Shown: piece by piece, positions 51,861 through 63,966 of the stretch | How the letters are laid out: every line of letters starts with the position of its first letter | Numbering within the stretch: the first letter of the stretch is position 1 | Source of the DNA: Mesorhizobium prunaredense | GTDB lineage: Bacteria; Pseudomonadota; Alphaproteobacteria; Rhizobiales; Rhizobiaceae | Length of the DNA: 64,000 nt | Assembly: GCF_900156895.1 (NCBI RefSeq) | Contig: NZ_FTPD01000001.1 | Coordinates: 199,327 to 263,326, forward strand | Direction of reading: 5' to 3' | Notes under the pieces: model-generated | Database searches by the model: none | What the model saw: the letters and a program-made list of their open reading frames with translations, nothing else | Told to the model about the DNA's origin: nothing | Made by a program: the position numbers and the translations under genes

Positions 51861-53249
51861 TTACCCTCTTCCCATCCGGTTCCAGGCATCCAGCCCGGCG
51901 ATTTTGTAGGCTTCGGCCAGCGTCGGATAGTTGAAGGTGTTGTTGACGAAGAAATCGACGGTGCCACCGAGATTGATCACCGCCTGGCCGATATGGATCA
52001 GTTCGGTCGCGCCCTCGCCGACGATATGCGCGCCGAGCAGCCGGCGCGTTTCGATCGAGAACAGAAGCTTCAGGAAGCCGGTGTTGACGCCCATGATATG
52101 GCCGCGCGAGGTTTCGCGGAAGCGCGCCACGCCGACCTCGTAGGCGCCGCCGCCCTCGCGCACCTGCTCCTCGGACTGGCCGACGGTCGAGATTTCCGGC
52201 ACGGCGTAGATGCCGTAGGGAAAGGTTTCCGGCGGCGGCGGCAACGGCACGCCGAAGGCATGGCAGGCGGCCACCCTGCCCTGTTCCATCGAGGTCGAGG
52301 CGAGGCTCGGAAAGCCGATGACGTCACCGGCGGCATAGATGTTCGGCGCGCTGGTCCGGAAGCTCTGCGGGTCGACCTTGATGCGGCCCCGGGAGTCGGC
52401 CTCGATGCCGACCACATCGAGGCCGAGCGCGCCGACATTGCCGGTGCGCCCCGCCGCATAGAGCACCATCTCCGAGCGTATGCTGCGGCCGTCGGCAAGC
52501 GTCACCTCGGCATAGTCGGGTTTCGAGGCGATCTCCTTGATCGCACTGCCGAGCCGGATCGTCATGCCGCGGTCGCGCATCTGATGGATGAAATCGTCGA
52601 CGATCTCGCGGTCGACGAAATCGAGGATGGAGTCGCGCGGCTCGACCAGCGTCACCGGCACGTCGAGCGCCGAAAAGATCGTCGCGTATTCGACGCCGAT
52701 GACGCCGGCGCCGATCACCGTCAGCGTCCGCGGCAGGCGCTCGAGTTCCAACATCTCGTCGCTGTCGAAGACACGGGTCTTGTCGAAAGGCACGTCGCGC
52801 GGCCGGTGCGGGCGGGTGCCGACCGCGATCAGCGCATGCGCAAAACCGACTTCGCTGTAGTCGCCGGTATCCGTCGTCAAGCTGGCTCTGTTGGGACCGA
52901 GAAACTTGACTGTGGCGCGCGCGCTCTTGACCGTGTTGCGCATGAACTGGTGCTGCAGCACCTCGACCTCGTGATCGAGCGTCTTGTGGAGGCGTTCGAT
53001 CAAGTCGCCGACCGAAATATCCTGCTTGACCCGGTAGCCGCGCCCGTAGAAGCCGCGCTCGCGCCAGCCCGAGAGGTTGAGCACGGTTTCCCGCAGCGTC
53101 TTCGACGGAATGGTGCCGGTATGCACGGACACGCCGCCAAGGCGCCGGCCCCTGTCGGCCACCAGCACGGATTTGCCAAGCTTGGCCGACTGCACCGCAG
53201 CGCGGCGCCCAGAAGGCCCGCTGCCGATCACCAGCATGTCGTAGTCCAT
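51861..53249 (-). CDS. sthA: Si-specific NAD(P)+ transhydrogenase (soluble pyridine nucleotide transhydrogenase)
   Basis: A 462-residue flavoprotein starting MDYDMLVIGSGPSGRRAAVQ with an FAD site at about residues 8-13. The sequence GGVSVHTGTIPSKTLRE (about 38-54) lacks the CxxxxC redox disulfide of lipoamide or glutathione reductases, which is diagnostic of the soluble transhydrogenase. The NAD(P) site is TVIGAGVIGVEYATIFSALD (about 175-194), and the dimerisation domain starts near EISTVGQSEEQV. It balances NADPH and NADH. Convergent with the TelA operon, with only three bases between stops. Confidence 0.92.
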   Translation of the reverse strand: MDYDMLVIGSGPSGRRAAVQSAKLGKSVLVADRGRRLGGVSVHTGTIPSKTLRETVLNLSGWRERGFYGRGYRVKQDISVGDLIERLHKTLDHEVEVLQHQFMRNTVKSARATVKFLGPNRASLTTDTGDYSEVGFAHALIAVGTRPHRPRDVPFDKTRVFDSDEMLELERLPRTLTVIGAGVIGVEYATIFSALDVPVTLVEPRDSILDFVDREIVDDFIHQMRDRGMTIRLGSAIKEIASKPDYAEVTLADGRSIRSEMVLYAAGRTGNVGALGLDVVGIEADSRGRIKVDPQSFRTSAPNIYAAGDVIGFPSLASTSMEQGRVAACHAFGVPLPPPPETFPYGIYAVPEISTVGQSEEQVREGGGAYEVGVARFRETSRGHIMGVNTGFLKLLFSIETRRLLGAHIVGEGATELIHIGQAVINLGGTVDFFVNNTFNYPTLAEAYKIAGLDAWNRMGRG

Positions 53250-53468
53250 ATTGGCCCTGTCCCTCGCCCCTTGGCGCATTGCCGTATTTGTTGCGCTGCA
53301 GCAAACTAACGTCATCCGTGCCGCAAATTCAACCGATCACGGCTACATTCGGCGTTGCCTCCAGTCGCAGGCCGAAAAAAGGCTCGATCTTGATTTCGCC
53401 GCAGGACTTCACCATTTCAACATCAGGCGGTCCGCATCCTATGCCGGGCCTGATTGCGAGGAAATGAC

Positions 53469-53939
53469 ATGAACGCGCGCGTTCTCGACGGCGAAATCAC
53501 CACCAGCAGGCTCGATGATGTCAGGGCCTATGATGGCGTGCGCACGCGGCGTGTTCTCGCCTTCATCATCGATTATTGCATCGTCGCGCTGCTCACCATT
53601 CCGTTCGCGATCCTGGTGTTCCTCCTCGGGATTTTGACGCTAGGCCTTGGCTGGATGCTGTTTTCCGTCCTCGTGCCGGCCGTCGCCATCCTCTACATCT
53701 GGAACACGCTCGGCAGCACCGACCAGGCCACGACAGGCATGAAGATTATGGGGATCCGGCTCGACCGTCTGGACGGCACCCGCATCGACGGGCTGACGGC
53801 AGTGGTGCATTCGGTTCTGTTCTGGGCCGGCAACGTCATCCTGACGCCGCTGGTCCTTCTGGTGTCGCTGTTTGCCGACCGCAAGCGCACGCTGCACGAC
53901 CTGCTGCTCGGCACGGTGGTCAGCCGCAGTGACCGCTGA
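53469..53939 (+). CDS. RDD family membrane protein
   Basis: A 156-residue protein starting after a GAGGAAATGAC ribosome region; five upstream in-frame codons (from 53454) are less likely. RTRRVLAFIIDYCIVALLTI (about residues 25-44) contains the conserved Arg-Asp of the RDD domain (here R-x6-D). Two further helices follow, with QATTGMKIMGIRLDRLDGTR (about 88-107) typical of the family loop, and FADRKRTLHDLLLGTVV at the end. RDD proteins are linked to ion or compatible-solute exchange, but most are uncharacterised. Single gene. Confidence 0.85.
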   Translation: MNARVLDGEITTSRLDDVRAYDGVRTRRVLAFIIDYCIVALLTIPFAILVFLLGILTLGLGWMLFSVLVPAVAILYIWNTLGSTDQATTGMKIMGIRLDRLDGTRIDGLTAVVHSVLFWAGNVILTPLVLLVSLFADRKRTLHDLLLGTVVSRSDR

Positions 53940-54076
53940 AACAGCTTTTCACCAGTCCCCGCGAGCATTTATGTGCAAAGTGAAGGCGTCCTATAGCCAC
54001 GCTTTCACAATCCTGTTGAATTTTTCGCCGTGCGCGCCAAAGGTATGATGATTCGCAGGAGTGTTTCCAAGGGTCG

Positions 54077-54841
54077 ATGACGCAGCATCCAACCCAGTCG
54101 CCGCAGTTCTTCCTGACCGCGCCGTCGCCATGCCCGTATCTTGAGGGCCAGTTCGAGCGCAAGGTGTTCACGCATCTGGTCGGCGACAAGGCATCGGAGA
54201 TGAACGACCTGTTGACGCAAGGCGGCTTCCGGCGATCGCAAAACATCGCCTACCGGCCGGCCTGCGAGACTTGCCGCGCCTGCGTTTCGGTGCGCATCCT
54301 GGCCCAGGAATTCACTGCCAGCCGCAATATGAAGCGGGTGATACAGCACAATTCAGACCTCATCGGCGCGATGCACGACGCGCAACCGTCGACCGAGCAG
54401 TATTCGCTGTTCCGCAGCTATCTCGATGCCCGCCATCGCCGCGGCGGCATGTCCGACATGACGGTGCTCGACTATGCCATGATGGTCGAGGATACGCATG
54501 TCGACACCAAGGTCATCGAATACCGGCGCCGCGGCCCCGACAGCTTTATTACCGGCAAGGGCCAGGGCGAGTTGATCGCAGTCGCCCTCACCGACAAGAT
54601 GGCCGATGGCCTGTCGATGGTCTATTCCTACTTTAACCCGGACTTCGAGGACCGCTCGCTCGGCACCTTCATGATCCTCGATCACATCGCTCGCGCCAGG
54701 GCGATGGGCTTGCCCCATGTCTACCTCGGCTACTGGGTCAACGGCTCGCGCAAGATGAACTATAAGATGCGCTTCATGCCGCAGGAGCATCTCGGCCCGA
54801 AAGGCTGGGAACGCTACGACCACGAAGCGGTTTCGCGCTGA
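54077..54841 (+). CDS. bpt: aspartate/glutamate leucyltransferase (Bpt)
   Basis: A 254-residue N-end-rule enzyme that adds leucine to proteins with N-terminal Asp or Glu so that ClpAPS degrades them. It starts [20 protein letters not shown] and has the four-cysteine N-terminal pattern [11 protein letters not shown] and [16 protein letters not shown] (about residues 58-73). The C-terminal acyl-transfer fold includes [20 protein letters not shown] (about 178-197) and [20 protein letters not shown] (about 213-232). It is close to the ATE1 arginyltransferase family but of the bacterial Bpt clade. Confidence 0.93.
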   Translation: MTQHPTQSPQFFLTAPSPCPYLEGQFERKVFTHLVGDKASEMNDLLTQGGFRRSQNIAYRPACETCRACVSVRILAQEFTASRNMKRVIQHNSDLIGAMHDAQPSTEQYSLFRSYLDARHRRGGMSDMTVLDYAMMVEDTHVDTKVIEYRRRGPDSFITGKGQGELIAVALTDKMADGLSMVYSYFNPDFEDRSLGTFMILDHIARARAMGLPHVYLGYWVNGSRKMNYKMRFMPQEHLGPKGWERYDHEAVSR

Positions 54842-54964
54842 TCCGCTGCTTCCCCAACCATCCTTAAAACTGCTTCAAGGAGGATGCTGGTTTTCGGCTG
54901 CTTGGCTGAAACGCCAGAGCTGGGCCAATTTTGCGCCTGCCTCCAAATTCATTGCGGAATTGCC

Positions 54965-55861
54965 ATGTCGTACCACAACGATCATCAAAAAGGCCTTCTC
55001 ATCACCGCCATTGGCGGGCTGACGCTGACCATCGACATTCCACTGATCCGGCTCGCCGACGGCGGCGCATGGACGATCCTCCTGCTGCGCACCGGCACCA
55101 CCCTGGTCGCGGCGCTGATCATCTGGGCTGTGTGGCGCTCGCTGAGCCGGAACGCGCCGCAGCTCATCCCCGGCTGGTCTGGGCTCGTCGTCGCCCTATG
55201 CTACGGGCTGACCTCGGTCACCTTCGTCACCAGCATCTATCACACCACGACCGCCAATCTGGTCTTCATCCTGGCCTTCAACACCGTGTTCGCGGCACTG
55301 CTGTCCTGGCTGTTCCTGAAGGAGCGGCCGCGACTGGTCACCGTGATGGCGATGCTGGCCATGATCGTCGGCGTCGCGATCATCGTCGGCGATTCGGTCG
55401 GCACCGGTCACCTGTTCGGCGACCTCATGGCGCTGTGCTCGGCTTTCTTCATTGCGCTGGCCATCACCATCTCGCGGGCCAGCGGCAAGGACATGGGGTT
55501 CACTTCGCTGATCGGCGTGATCCTGCCCCTGGCCGTCGCGGTGTTCATGGTTTCGGGTGAAGGATTCCAGGTAAACGCGCCATGGTGGATCATCTTCAAC
55601 GGCGCCGTCATCATGCCGATCTCGTTCTTCTGCCTCGCCAACGGACCGAAATATATTTCGGGACCGGAAGTGGCGATGTTCTATCTGCTCGAAACAATGC
55701 TGGCGCCGGTCTGGATGTGGATGATCTTTGCCGAGACGCCGTCGCGCAACAGCCTGATCGGCGGCGCGATCCTGATCGTCACGCTGGTCGCCCATTCGCT
55801 ATGGCAGCTGCATGAGGGGCGCAAGCGCCGCGCCAGCCTTGCCGTCCGTCACCCGGCCTGA
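54965..55861 (+). CDS. EamA/DMT family transporter
   Basis: A 298-residue protein with ten predicted helices in two EamA repeats (about residues 10-140 and 150-285). The start at 54965 (MSYHNDHQKGLLITAIGGLT) gives a short cytoplasmic N-tail. Repeat 1 ends in AALLSWLFLKERPRLVTVMA (about 115-134), the usual LKE-type motif; repeat 2 ends LETMLAPVWMWMIFAETPSR. Substrate is unknown; metabolite or amino-acid efflux is typical. The last 13 bases overlap the convergent gene at 55849. Confidence 0.88.
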   Translation: MSYHNDHQKGLLITAIGGLTLTIDIPLIRLADGGAWTILLLRTGTTLVAALIIWAVWRSLSRNAPQLIPGWSGLVVALCYGLTSVTFVTSIYHTTTANLVFILAFNTVFAALLSWLFLKERPRLVTVMAMLAMIVGVAIIVGDSVGTGHLFGDLMALCSAFFIALAITISRASGKDMGFTSLIGVILPLAVAVFMVSGEGFQVNAPWWIIFNGAVIMPISFFCLANGPKYISGPEVAMFYLLETMLAPVWMWMIFAETPSRNSLIGGAILIVTLVAHSLWQLHEGRKRRASLAVRHPA

Positions 55862-57060
55862 GACTTCTTCTCGGCAACGATTTCGATCTGCGGCGGCGGC
55901 GCCCCTTCGAGTTTCGCCGGTGCTACGGGGTCAAGCTCGTCGGCCAATTCCACCTCGCGCAGCCATTCGCGCCAAATCGCGACCAGCAACGCCATCAGCA
56001 CCGGACCGATGAACAGGCCAAGAAAGCCCATCGTCTTGACGCCACCGATCAGGCCGAAAAAGGTCGGCAGGAACGGCAGCTTTATCGGGCCGCCGACCAG
56101 CTTCGGCCGCAATGTCTTGTCGACGATGAACAGTTCGACGCTTCCCCAGATGAACAGCGCCAAACCGGCCATCGGCGAGCCGCTGGCGGCGAGATAGATC
56201 GAAACAAGCGTGAAGGACAGCGGTGCGCCGCCGGGGATCAGCGCCATGATGCCGGTCAGGGCGCCGAGCGTCACCGGCGAAGGCACGCCGGCCAGCCAGT
56301 AGGCCACGCCCAGCACCACCCCCTCGCCGATGGCGATAATGGTCATGCCGGTCACCGTCGAGGAAATCGTCGCCGGCACGACGCGTGAAATCCGCTCCCA
56401 CCTGGTCGGCAGGATGCGTTCGCCGAGACGATCGACCTGCCCGGCGAAATGCTCGCCGTCGCGATAGGCAAAGAACAGCGCGATCATCATGAACAGCAGC
56501 GCCAGCAGAAGGCCGAAGGCGCTGCCGCCGGCGGCCAGCACGCCGCGGTAGATGCTGCCGATGTTGGCGCCGCTGATCAGCTGGATCAGTTCGCCGATGC
56601 CGCCGGGATGGCCGAGATTGCGCGTCCACTGCTCGTTCAGCCAGTCGCCGACCACAGGCAGCGTGGCGATCCAGTGCGGCGTCACCGCGCCATGGCGGTT
56701 GGTCTCGATCGCCCAGCCAACCCATTCGCGGACTTCATTGCTGGCGTAGGAGCCGGCGAGCGCGATCGGCACCACCAGGAAGGTCAGGATGAACAGGATC
56801 GCCAATGTCGCGGCGACCGTGCGGTTGCCGCCGACGGCAGCAAGCAACCGCCGATAGAGCGGCCAGCTGGCAAAGGCGATGACGAGAGCAGCCAGCACCG
56901 GGACCAGGAAACCATGAAAGAAATAGACCCCGGCGGCGACGATCAGCACCAGAAGCCACCGCGCCGCCGACAGCGGCGGAATGACGGCGGATCTGACCGG
57001 CGTCGACAGGCCGAACAGGCGCTGCTGCCCTTCCGGTTTCCGAACCCTGGCTTCTTTCAA
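55849..57060 (-). CDS. AI-2E family transporter
   Basis: A 403-residue protein with about eight helices. The N-terminal helix (ARWLLVLIVAAGVYFFHGFL, about residues 33-52) follows a basic tail. The family core includes GMTIIAIGEGVVLGVAYWLA (about 258-277), ALIPGGAPLSFTLVSIYLAA (about 294-313) and TLRPKLVGGPIKLPFLPTFF, with the final FLGLFIGPVLMALLVAIWRE. The family (TqsA/YdiK type) is named for autoinducer-2 export, yet many members act as Na+/H+ antiporters, so function is open. Its tail overlaps the EamA gene. Confidence 0.88.
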   Translation of the reverse strand: MKEARVRKPEGQQRLFGLSTPVRSAVIPPLSAARWLLVLIVAAGVYFFHGFLVPVLAALVIAFASWPLYRRLLAAVGGNRTVAATLAILFILTFLVVPIALAGSYASNEVREWVGWAIETNRHGAVTPHWIATLPVVGDWLNEQWTRNLGHPGGIGELIQLISGANIGSIYRGVLAAGGSAFGLLLALLFMMIALFFAYRDGEHFAGQVDRLGERILPTRWERISRVVPATISSTVTGMTIIAIGEGVVLGVAYWLAGVPSPVTLGALTGIMALIPGGAPLSFTLVSIYLAASGSPMAGLALFIWGSVELFIVDKTLRPKLVGGPIKLPFLPTFFGLIGGVKTMGFLGLFIGPVLMALLVAIWREWLREVELADELDPVAPAKLEGAPPPQIEIVAEKKSQAG

Positions 57061-57165
57061 ATGCCCATTTCTCCCAAACGCATGTGTCCGCGCCTTATGT
57101 AGCGATGCTTATGCACCATGATAGTGCAGCAATCGTGACGACATTCCAAATGTTTGGATGGAGGC

Positions 57166-57345
57166 GCTAATCTCCCCCCTTGAGGCCCCTTGAGGGGGAG
57201 ATGTCGCCGAAGGCGACAGAGGGGGTCGGAACGTTCAGACGCGACCCCTTACACGAAAAGAGGAGGCTGGAGCTTCACGCGCGGCGCCCCCCTCTGGCCT
57301 GCCGGCCATCTCCCCCTCAAGTGGCCTCAGGTGGGGAGATTAGCA
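57166..57345. repeat. RIME-like palindromic repeat between parC and AI-2E gene
   Basis: Outer arms begin TAATCTCCCC near 57168 and end GGGGAGATTA near 57342. Inside are CTTGAGGGGGAGATGTCGCC, GAAGGCGACAGAGGGGGTCG and, in inverted form, CCCCCCTCTGGCCTGCCGGC with CATCTCCCCCTCAAG. This is a typical Rhizobium intergenic mosaic element structure. It fills most of the 288-bp gap and abuts the parC stop. Confidence 0.8.
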
Positions 57346-57348
57346 GCC

Positions 57349-59601
<2,253 letters not shown>

Positions 59602-59858
59602 AGGCTGGGACTAGCCGAGCGGGTGATTCGCGGCAAGAGGCGCTTGAATCGGGCAGCCTCTTCCGCAACACGAACTGGACGCCGAGCAACATCACTCGGT
59701 TGCATCCCGCTTCTATGGCAATGGATCGGATTTGCCTTTCGCCGTGGTTTTCGACCATTGTGCGGGAGTACGCCTTTTTCCCGTCCAGTTCGTCGCTGAA
59801 GGGTGACGGCGCAACGAATTGAAAAGACAATCCTCAGGACAACTCTCAGGGAACCGCG

Positions 59859-61049
59859 ATGACGATCAGACGCTCGACACTCAACAAACTCGCTTTTTCG
59901 ACCTTGCTGCTGGCGCTGCCGCTGAACGTTGCGTTCGCGCAGGACGCGGCGGTCGCCGACCGGCTGAAGGCGGCTCTCGCCGCCCAGGGCGTCGACATCT
60001 CCTGGACCGGGGTGACGGGCGATGCCTCCAGCATGGTGCTGCAAGGCGTGGCCTTCAAACCGGCGGCCGAAAAGGAAGCGCTCAAGATCGGCGACATCAA
60101 ACTCGAAGGCGTGACCGAAGCCAATGGCGGTTATGAGATCGAAACCGTCTCGACTTCGGCGTTCCAGCACAGCGAAAACGACGTCACGCTCGACTTCAGC
60201 CCCTTCGTCATCCACGACATGACGGTTCCCGCCGACGGCGCCACAGGCCCGCTGGGCTCGCTGATGATGTACAAATCGGCCGAACTCGACAACATGACCG
60301 TTAGGGTTGCCGACAAGACCGCCTTCTCGATGGACGGGCTCGCCATCGAAATCACCCCGCCGGCCGACGGCAAGGCGATGGCGTTTTCCGGCACCACGGA
60401 AAAGTTCAATGCCGACCTGACGCTGGTCGAGGACCCGAAGTCCAAGGAGGTGATCAACGCGCTTGGTTACCAGAACATCACCGGAAACCTTGCGATGGAG
60501 GGCACCTGGCAGCCTGCGGACGGCAAGATGGAGCTGTCGAAATACGACATCTCCGTCGACAATGCCGGAACGCTCGGCATGACCTTCGGTTTCGGCGGCT
60601 ACACGCTTGACGTCATCAAGTCGCTGCAGGAGATGCAGAAGAAGATGGCGGCGCAGCCCGAAGGCGCCGACAATTCGGCGCAAGGCATGGCCATGCTTGG
60701 CGTCTTGCAGCAGCTTTCGTTCAACAGCGCTTCGATCCGCTTTGACGACGATTCGCTGACCAACAAGGTGCTGGACTATGTCGGCAAGCAGCAAGGCATG
60801 TCCGGAAAGGACGTCGCCAACCAGGCCAAGGCGGTCGTGCCTTTCGGCATGGCGCAGCTCAACAATCCGGAATTGACGGCGCAGGTGTCGGCTGCGGTCG
60901 GCAAATTTCTTGATGATCCGCAGAGCATCGAGATCCTGGCCGAGCCGCCGGCAGCGGTGCCGTTCGCGCTGATCATGGCAGGCGCCATGTCCAATCCGGT
61001 GGACCTGACGAAGACGCTTGGCGTGACGGTCAAGGCGAACGAAGACTGA
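59859..61049 (+). CDS. secreted protein of unknown function, beta-rich
   Basis: A 396-residue product with a Sec signal: MTIRRSTLNKLAFSTLLLAL with cleavage near NVAFAQ (about residue 28). The mature part alternates short strands (IKLEGVTEANGGYEIETVST, LDNMTVRVADKTAFSMDGLA, LSKYDISVDNAGTLGMTFGF) and ends in a helical region (SAAVGKFLDDPQSIEILAEP) that recalls lipid-binding or AsmA/DUF945-like long beta folds. There is no lipobox, cysteine or membrane helix after the signal. I do not recognise the family firmly. It is a single gene, divergent from parC. Confidence 0.7.
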   Translation: MTIRRSTLNKLAFSTLLLALPLNVAFAQDAAVADRLKAALAAQGVDISWTGVTGDASSMVLQGVAFKPAAEKEALKIGDIKLEGVTEANGGYEIETVSTSAFQHSENDVTLDFSPFVIHDMTVPADGATGPLGSLMMYKSAELDNMTVRVADKTAFSMDGLAIEITPPADGKAMAFSGTTEKFNADLTLVEDPKSKEVINALGYQNITGNLAMEGTWQPADGKMELSKYDISVDNAGTLGMTFGFGGYTLDVIKSLQEMQKKMAAQPEGADNSAQGMAMLGVLQQLSFNSASIRFDDDSLTNKVLDYVGKQQGMSGKDVANQAKAVVPFGMAQLNNPELTAQVSAAVGKFLDDPQSIEILAEPPAAVPFALIMAGAMSNPVDLTKTLGVTVKANED

Positions 61050-61073
61050 TTGGAGCGGGGCCCGGGAGCGTCA

Positions 61074-61256
61074 GCGCCGCCCCTCATCCGCCTGCCGTGC
61101 GCCTCTCCCCGTATAGTGACGGGGAGAAAGACACTGTCACAAATGATTTCGCCAACTGCCAGCGTTGCAAGATGGGCGCCAACGTCGCGGCCATCTGTCC
61201 TTCTCCCCGTCACTATACGGGAGAAGGTGCCGGCAGGCGGATGAGGGACAGCGCAA
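61074..61256. repeat. copy E of the interspersed repeat
   Basis: The same plan as copy A at 37520: CCCCTCATCCGCCTGCCG, core CTCCCCGTATAGTGACGGGG at 61104-61123, CCAGCGTTGCAA middle, then CTCCCCGTCACTATACGGGA and GTGCCGGCAGGCGGATGAGG. It fills the gap between the secreted protein and aspS, the convergent position. Confidence 0.85.
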
Positions 61257-61290
61257 AACGACAGCGTTTAGAGTCGGTTGCGGGAGGCTT

Positions 61291-63087
61291 TTAACCCTCT
61301 TTCTTGGTCACGGCGACGCGCAGCGACAATTCGCGAAGCTGCTGCGGACTGGCTTCCGACGGCGCGCTCATCAACAGATCATAGGCCTGCTGGTTCATCG
61401 GGAACATCGTCACTTCGCGCAGGTTCCTGGCACCGACCAGCAGCATGACGACGCGGTCGATGCCGGCCGCCATGCCGCCATGCGGCGGTGCGCCATACTG
61501 GAAGGCGCGGTAGAGGCCGCCGAAGCGCTCCTCGACCGTCTCGCGATTGAGCCCGACAGTCTCGAATGCCTTGACCATGGTTTCCGGCAGATGGTTGCGG
61601 ATGCCGCCGCTAGCGATCTCGAAACCATTGCAGACCATGTCATATTGAAACGCCTTGATGCCGAGCAAATCGTCGCCGTTGAGCGCATCGATGCCGCCTT
61701 GCGGCATCGAGAACGGGTTGTGGGCGAAATCGATCTTTTTCTCGTCCTCGTTCCATTCGAAGAAGGGAAAGTCGATGATCCAGCACAGTTCGAAACGGTC
61801 GCGATCGACCAGGTTCAGTTCCTCGCCGGCGCGGGTGCGCGCCGCGCCCGCGAACGAGACGAATTTTTTCGGGTCGCCGGCGACGAAGAAGGCGGCGTCG
61901 CCATCGGCAAGCCCGAGTTGGAGGCGGATCGCCTCAGTGCGCTCCTCGCCGATGTTCTTGGCGAGCGGGCCAGCGCCTTCGAGCTTTTCGCCCTCCTTGC
62001 GCCAGAAGATGTAGCCGAGACCCGGCTGGCCCTCGCCTTGCGCCCAGGAATTCATCCGGTCGCAGAAAGCGCGTGATCCGCCGGTCCTGGCCGGAATGGC
62101 CCAGACCTCGGCCTTCGGGTCGTTGGCAAGGATGTTGGCGAACACCTTGAAGCCGGACTCGCGAAAATGGTCGGAGACCGCCTGCATCTCGATCGGGTTG
62201 CGCAGGTCGGGCTTGTCGGTGCCGTATTTGCGCATGGCGACGTCATAGGCGATGCGCGGAAACTCCTGCGTCACCGGCTTGCCGGCGGCAAAGGTCTCGA
62301 ACACGCCCCGCATCACCGGCTCCATTGTCGCCAGAACGTCGTCCTGCTCAACGAAGCTCATTTCCAAGTCGAGCTGGTAGAATTCGCCCGGCAGGCGGTC
62401 GGCGCGCGGGTCCTCGTCGCGGAAGCAAGGCGCTATCTGGAAGTAACGGTCGAAGCCCGACACCATGATCAATTGCTTGTATATCTGCGGCGCCTGCGGC
62501 AGCGCGTAGAAGGTGCCGGGATGGATACGTGACGGCACCAGGAAATCGCGCGCCCCTTCGGGCGACGAAGCGGTCAGGATTGGGGTCGAGAATTCGGTGA
62601 AGCCGACCTCGCCCATGCGCTTGCGCATCTCGGCGATGATCTTCGTGCGCGCCACGATGTTCTTGTGCAGCGTGTCGCGGCGCAGATCGAGGAAGCGGTA
62701 TTTGAGACGGATGTCCTCGGGATAGTCCGGCTCGCCGAACACCGGCAGTGGCAGTTCCTTGGCCGCCGACAGGACTTCGATCTCGCGCGCGAAAACCTCG
62801 ATTTCGCCGGTCGGCAAATTGGCGTTCGCGGTCTCCGCCAGACGGGCCTTGACCTCGCCGTCGACGCGGATGACCCATTCGCCGCGCACCGTCTCGGCAA
62901 TCTTGAAAGCCGGCGAATCCGGGTCAGCGACGATCTGGGTCAGGCCATAGTGGTCGCGCAAATCGATGAACAGCAGGCCGCCATGATCGCGCACGCGATG
63001 CACCCAGCCCGACAGGCGAACGGAAGAGCCGACGTCGCTCTTCCTCAACTGGGCACAGGTATGGCTGCGGTAACGATGCATTGTCAT
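61291..63087 (-). CDS. aspS: aspartyl-tRNA synthetase
   Basis: A 598-residue class IIb synthetase of the bacterial type. The N-terminal OB-fold reads [20 protein letters not shown] (about residues 21-40). Motif 2 is [20 protein letters not shown] (about 222-241) and motif 3 [20 protein letters not shown] (about 541-560). The large GAD insert domain lies at about 290-420. Because many Rhizobiales lack AsnRS, it may also charge tRNA-Asn for GatCAB amidation; this is an inference only. Confidence 0.95.
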   Translation of the reverse strand: MTMHRYRSHTCAQLRKSDVGSSVRLSGWVHRVRDHGGLLFIDLRDHYGLTQIVADPDSPAFKIAETVRGEWVIRVDGEVKARLAETANANLPTGEIEVFAREIEVLSAAKELPLPVFGEPDYPEDIRLKYRFLDLRRDTLHKNIVARTKIIAEMRKRMGEVGFTEFSTPILTASSPEGARDFLVPSRIHPGTFYALPQAPQIYKQLIMVSGFDRYFQIAPCFRDEDPRADRLPGEFYQLDLEMSFVEQDDVLATMEPVMRGVFETFAAGKPVTQEFPRIAYDVAMRKYGTDKPDLRNPIEMQAVSDHFRESGFKVFANILANDPKAEVWAIPARTGGSRAFCDRMNSWAQGEGQPGLGYIFWRKEGEKLEGAGPLAKNIGEERTEAIRLQLGLADGDAAFFVAGDPKKFVSFAGAARTRAGEELNLVDRDRFELCWIIDFPFFEWNEDEKKIDFAHNPFSMPQGGIDALNGDDLLGIKAFQYDMVCNGFEIASGGIRNHLPETMVKAFETVGLNRETVEERFGGLYRAFQYGAPPHGGMAAGIDRVVMLLVGARNLREVTMFPMNQQAYDLLMSAPSEASPQQLRELSLRVAVTKKEG

Positions 63088-63279
63088 TGGTAAGTCCGGA
63101 TGTTGATTGCGGCCAAGGCATGATGGCCCGGCCCGAAAATTTGCGCGAAAAGCACATGAGAGGCCGGCTTTGTCAAGGCAGGCGACGCCCGGGCAGCATC
63201 TTGATTCGCAGTTCGGCTTCGACCCTAAGCGGTCATCGCTCGGAACAAGCCGTGATCCAACATCAACCGCCCATGGCGG

Positions 63280-63966
63280 TCATCGGGTGAAGGGCGCACT
63301 ACCGCCAAGCGTAGCAACCCCGCACACAACAGCGGGATCGCGACGAAGTCCACATGATTCCACCACTCGTCGGGACGGTAGGTTCGAGGCCGATACGAGC
63401 TCATAAATGTGCGTCGCATGCAGATCGCGAAACACACTGACGACCATGCGAGCGTTGATGTAATTGCCAAGCCCTCGGCCCCTCTGCGATTGCGCGACCG
63501 CAACCAGCCCGCCCCATGCATATCGGTGATAGGCGCTATGGGAATTGTGAGCCAGGTAGCCATGCGCGGTTGCCACGACGATCCCCGCCTTGTCACCCAC
63601 TATTACCGTCGTCGCCGGCCCCAGGGTTCCGGCAAGCAGCGACCCCGAAAACGGCACCACGCCCGACGCTGCCATGAAGGCCTGGATGCGGATCGTATAC
63701 TCACCATCCGGCTCGGCCGGCATGTCTTGATCGAGAAGTCCATCGGGCAATCCCCGGCCGATAATTGCCTCCGATGCCGCCAGGGCACTTGCCCGGTCGG
63801 CGGAGAATACGTCCCAGGAATCGAAACGGAAGCCCCCCTTGGCCAATCGCGACTTGAGCTCATCCGCCTTGCTTGCAGGTATCATACGAAAGCCGCAGAT
63901 CCCGTCGCGATTGAGTATCTTGTCGATCAGCTCCCACCCGAACCGGTCGGGATCGTCGCATCCCAT
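63280..63966 (-). CDS. GNAT-like acetyltransferase protein near the window edge
   Basis: A 228-residue protein read from an ATG at 63966, 34 bp from the edge. No convincing ribosome site is seen and the frame stays open to the window edge, so the true start could lie outside. The central GGLVAVAQSQRGRGLGNYIN (about residues 151-170) contains the Q/R-x-x-G-x-G acetyl-CoA loop of GNAT proteins, followed by a helix and the strand THIYELVSASNLPSRRVVES, a typical NxxS motif. The N-terminal half is not recognised. Substrate is unknown. Confidence 0.7.
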   Translation of the reverse strand: MGCDDPDRFGWELIDKILNRDGICGFRMIPASKADELKSRLAKGGFRFDSWDVFSADRASALAASEAIIGRGLPDGLLDQDMPAEPDGEYTIRIQAFMAASGVVPFSGSLLAGTLGPATTVIVGDKAGIVVATAHGYLAHNSHSAYHRYAWGGLVAVAQSQRGRGLGNYINARMVVSVFRDLHATHIYELVSASNLPSRRVVESCGLRRDPAVVCGVATLGGSAPFTR

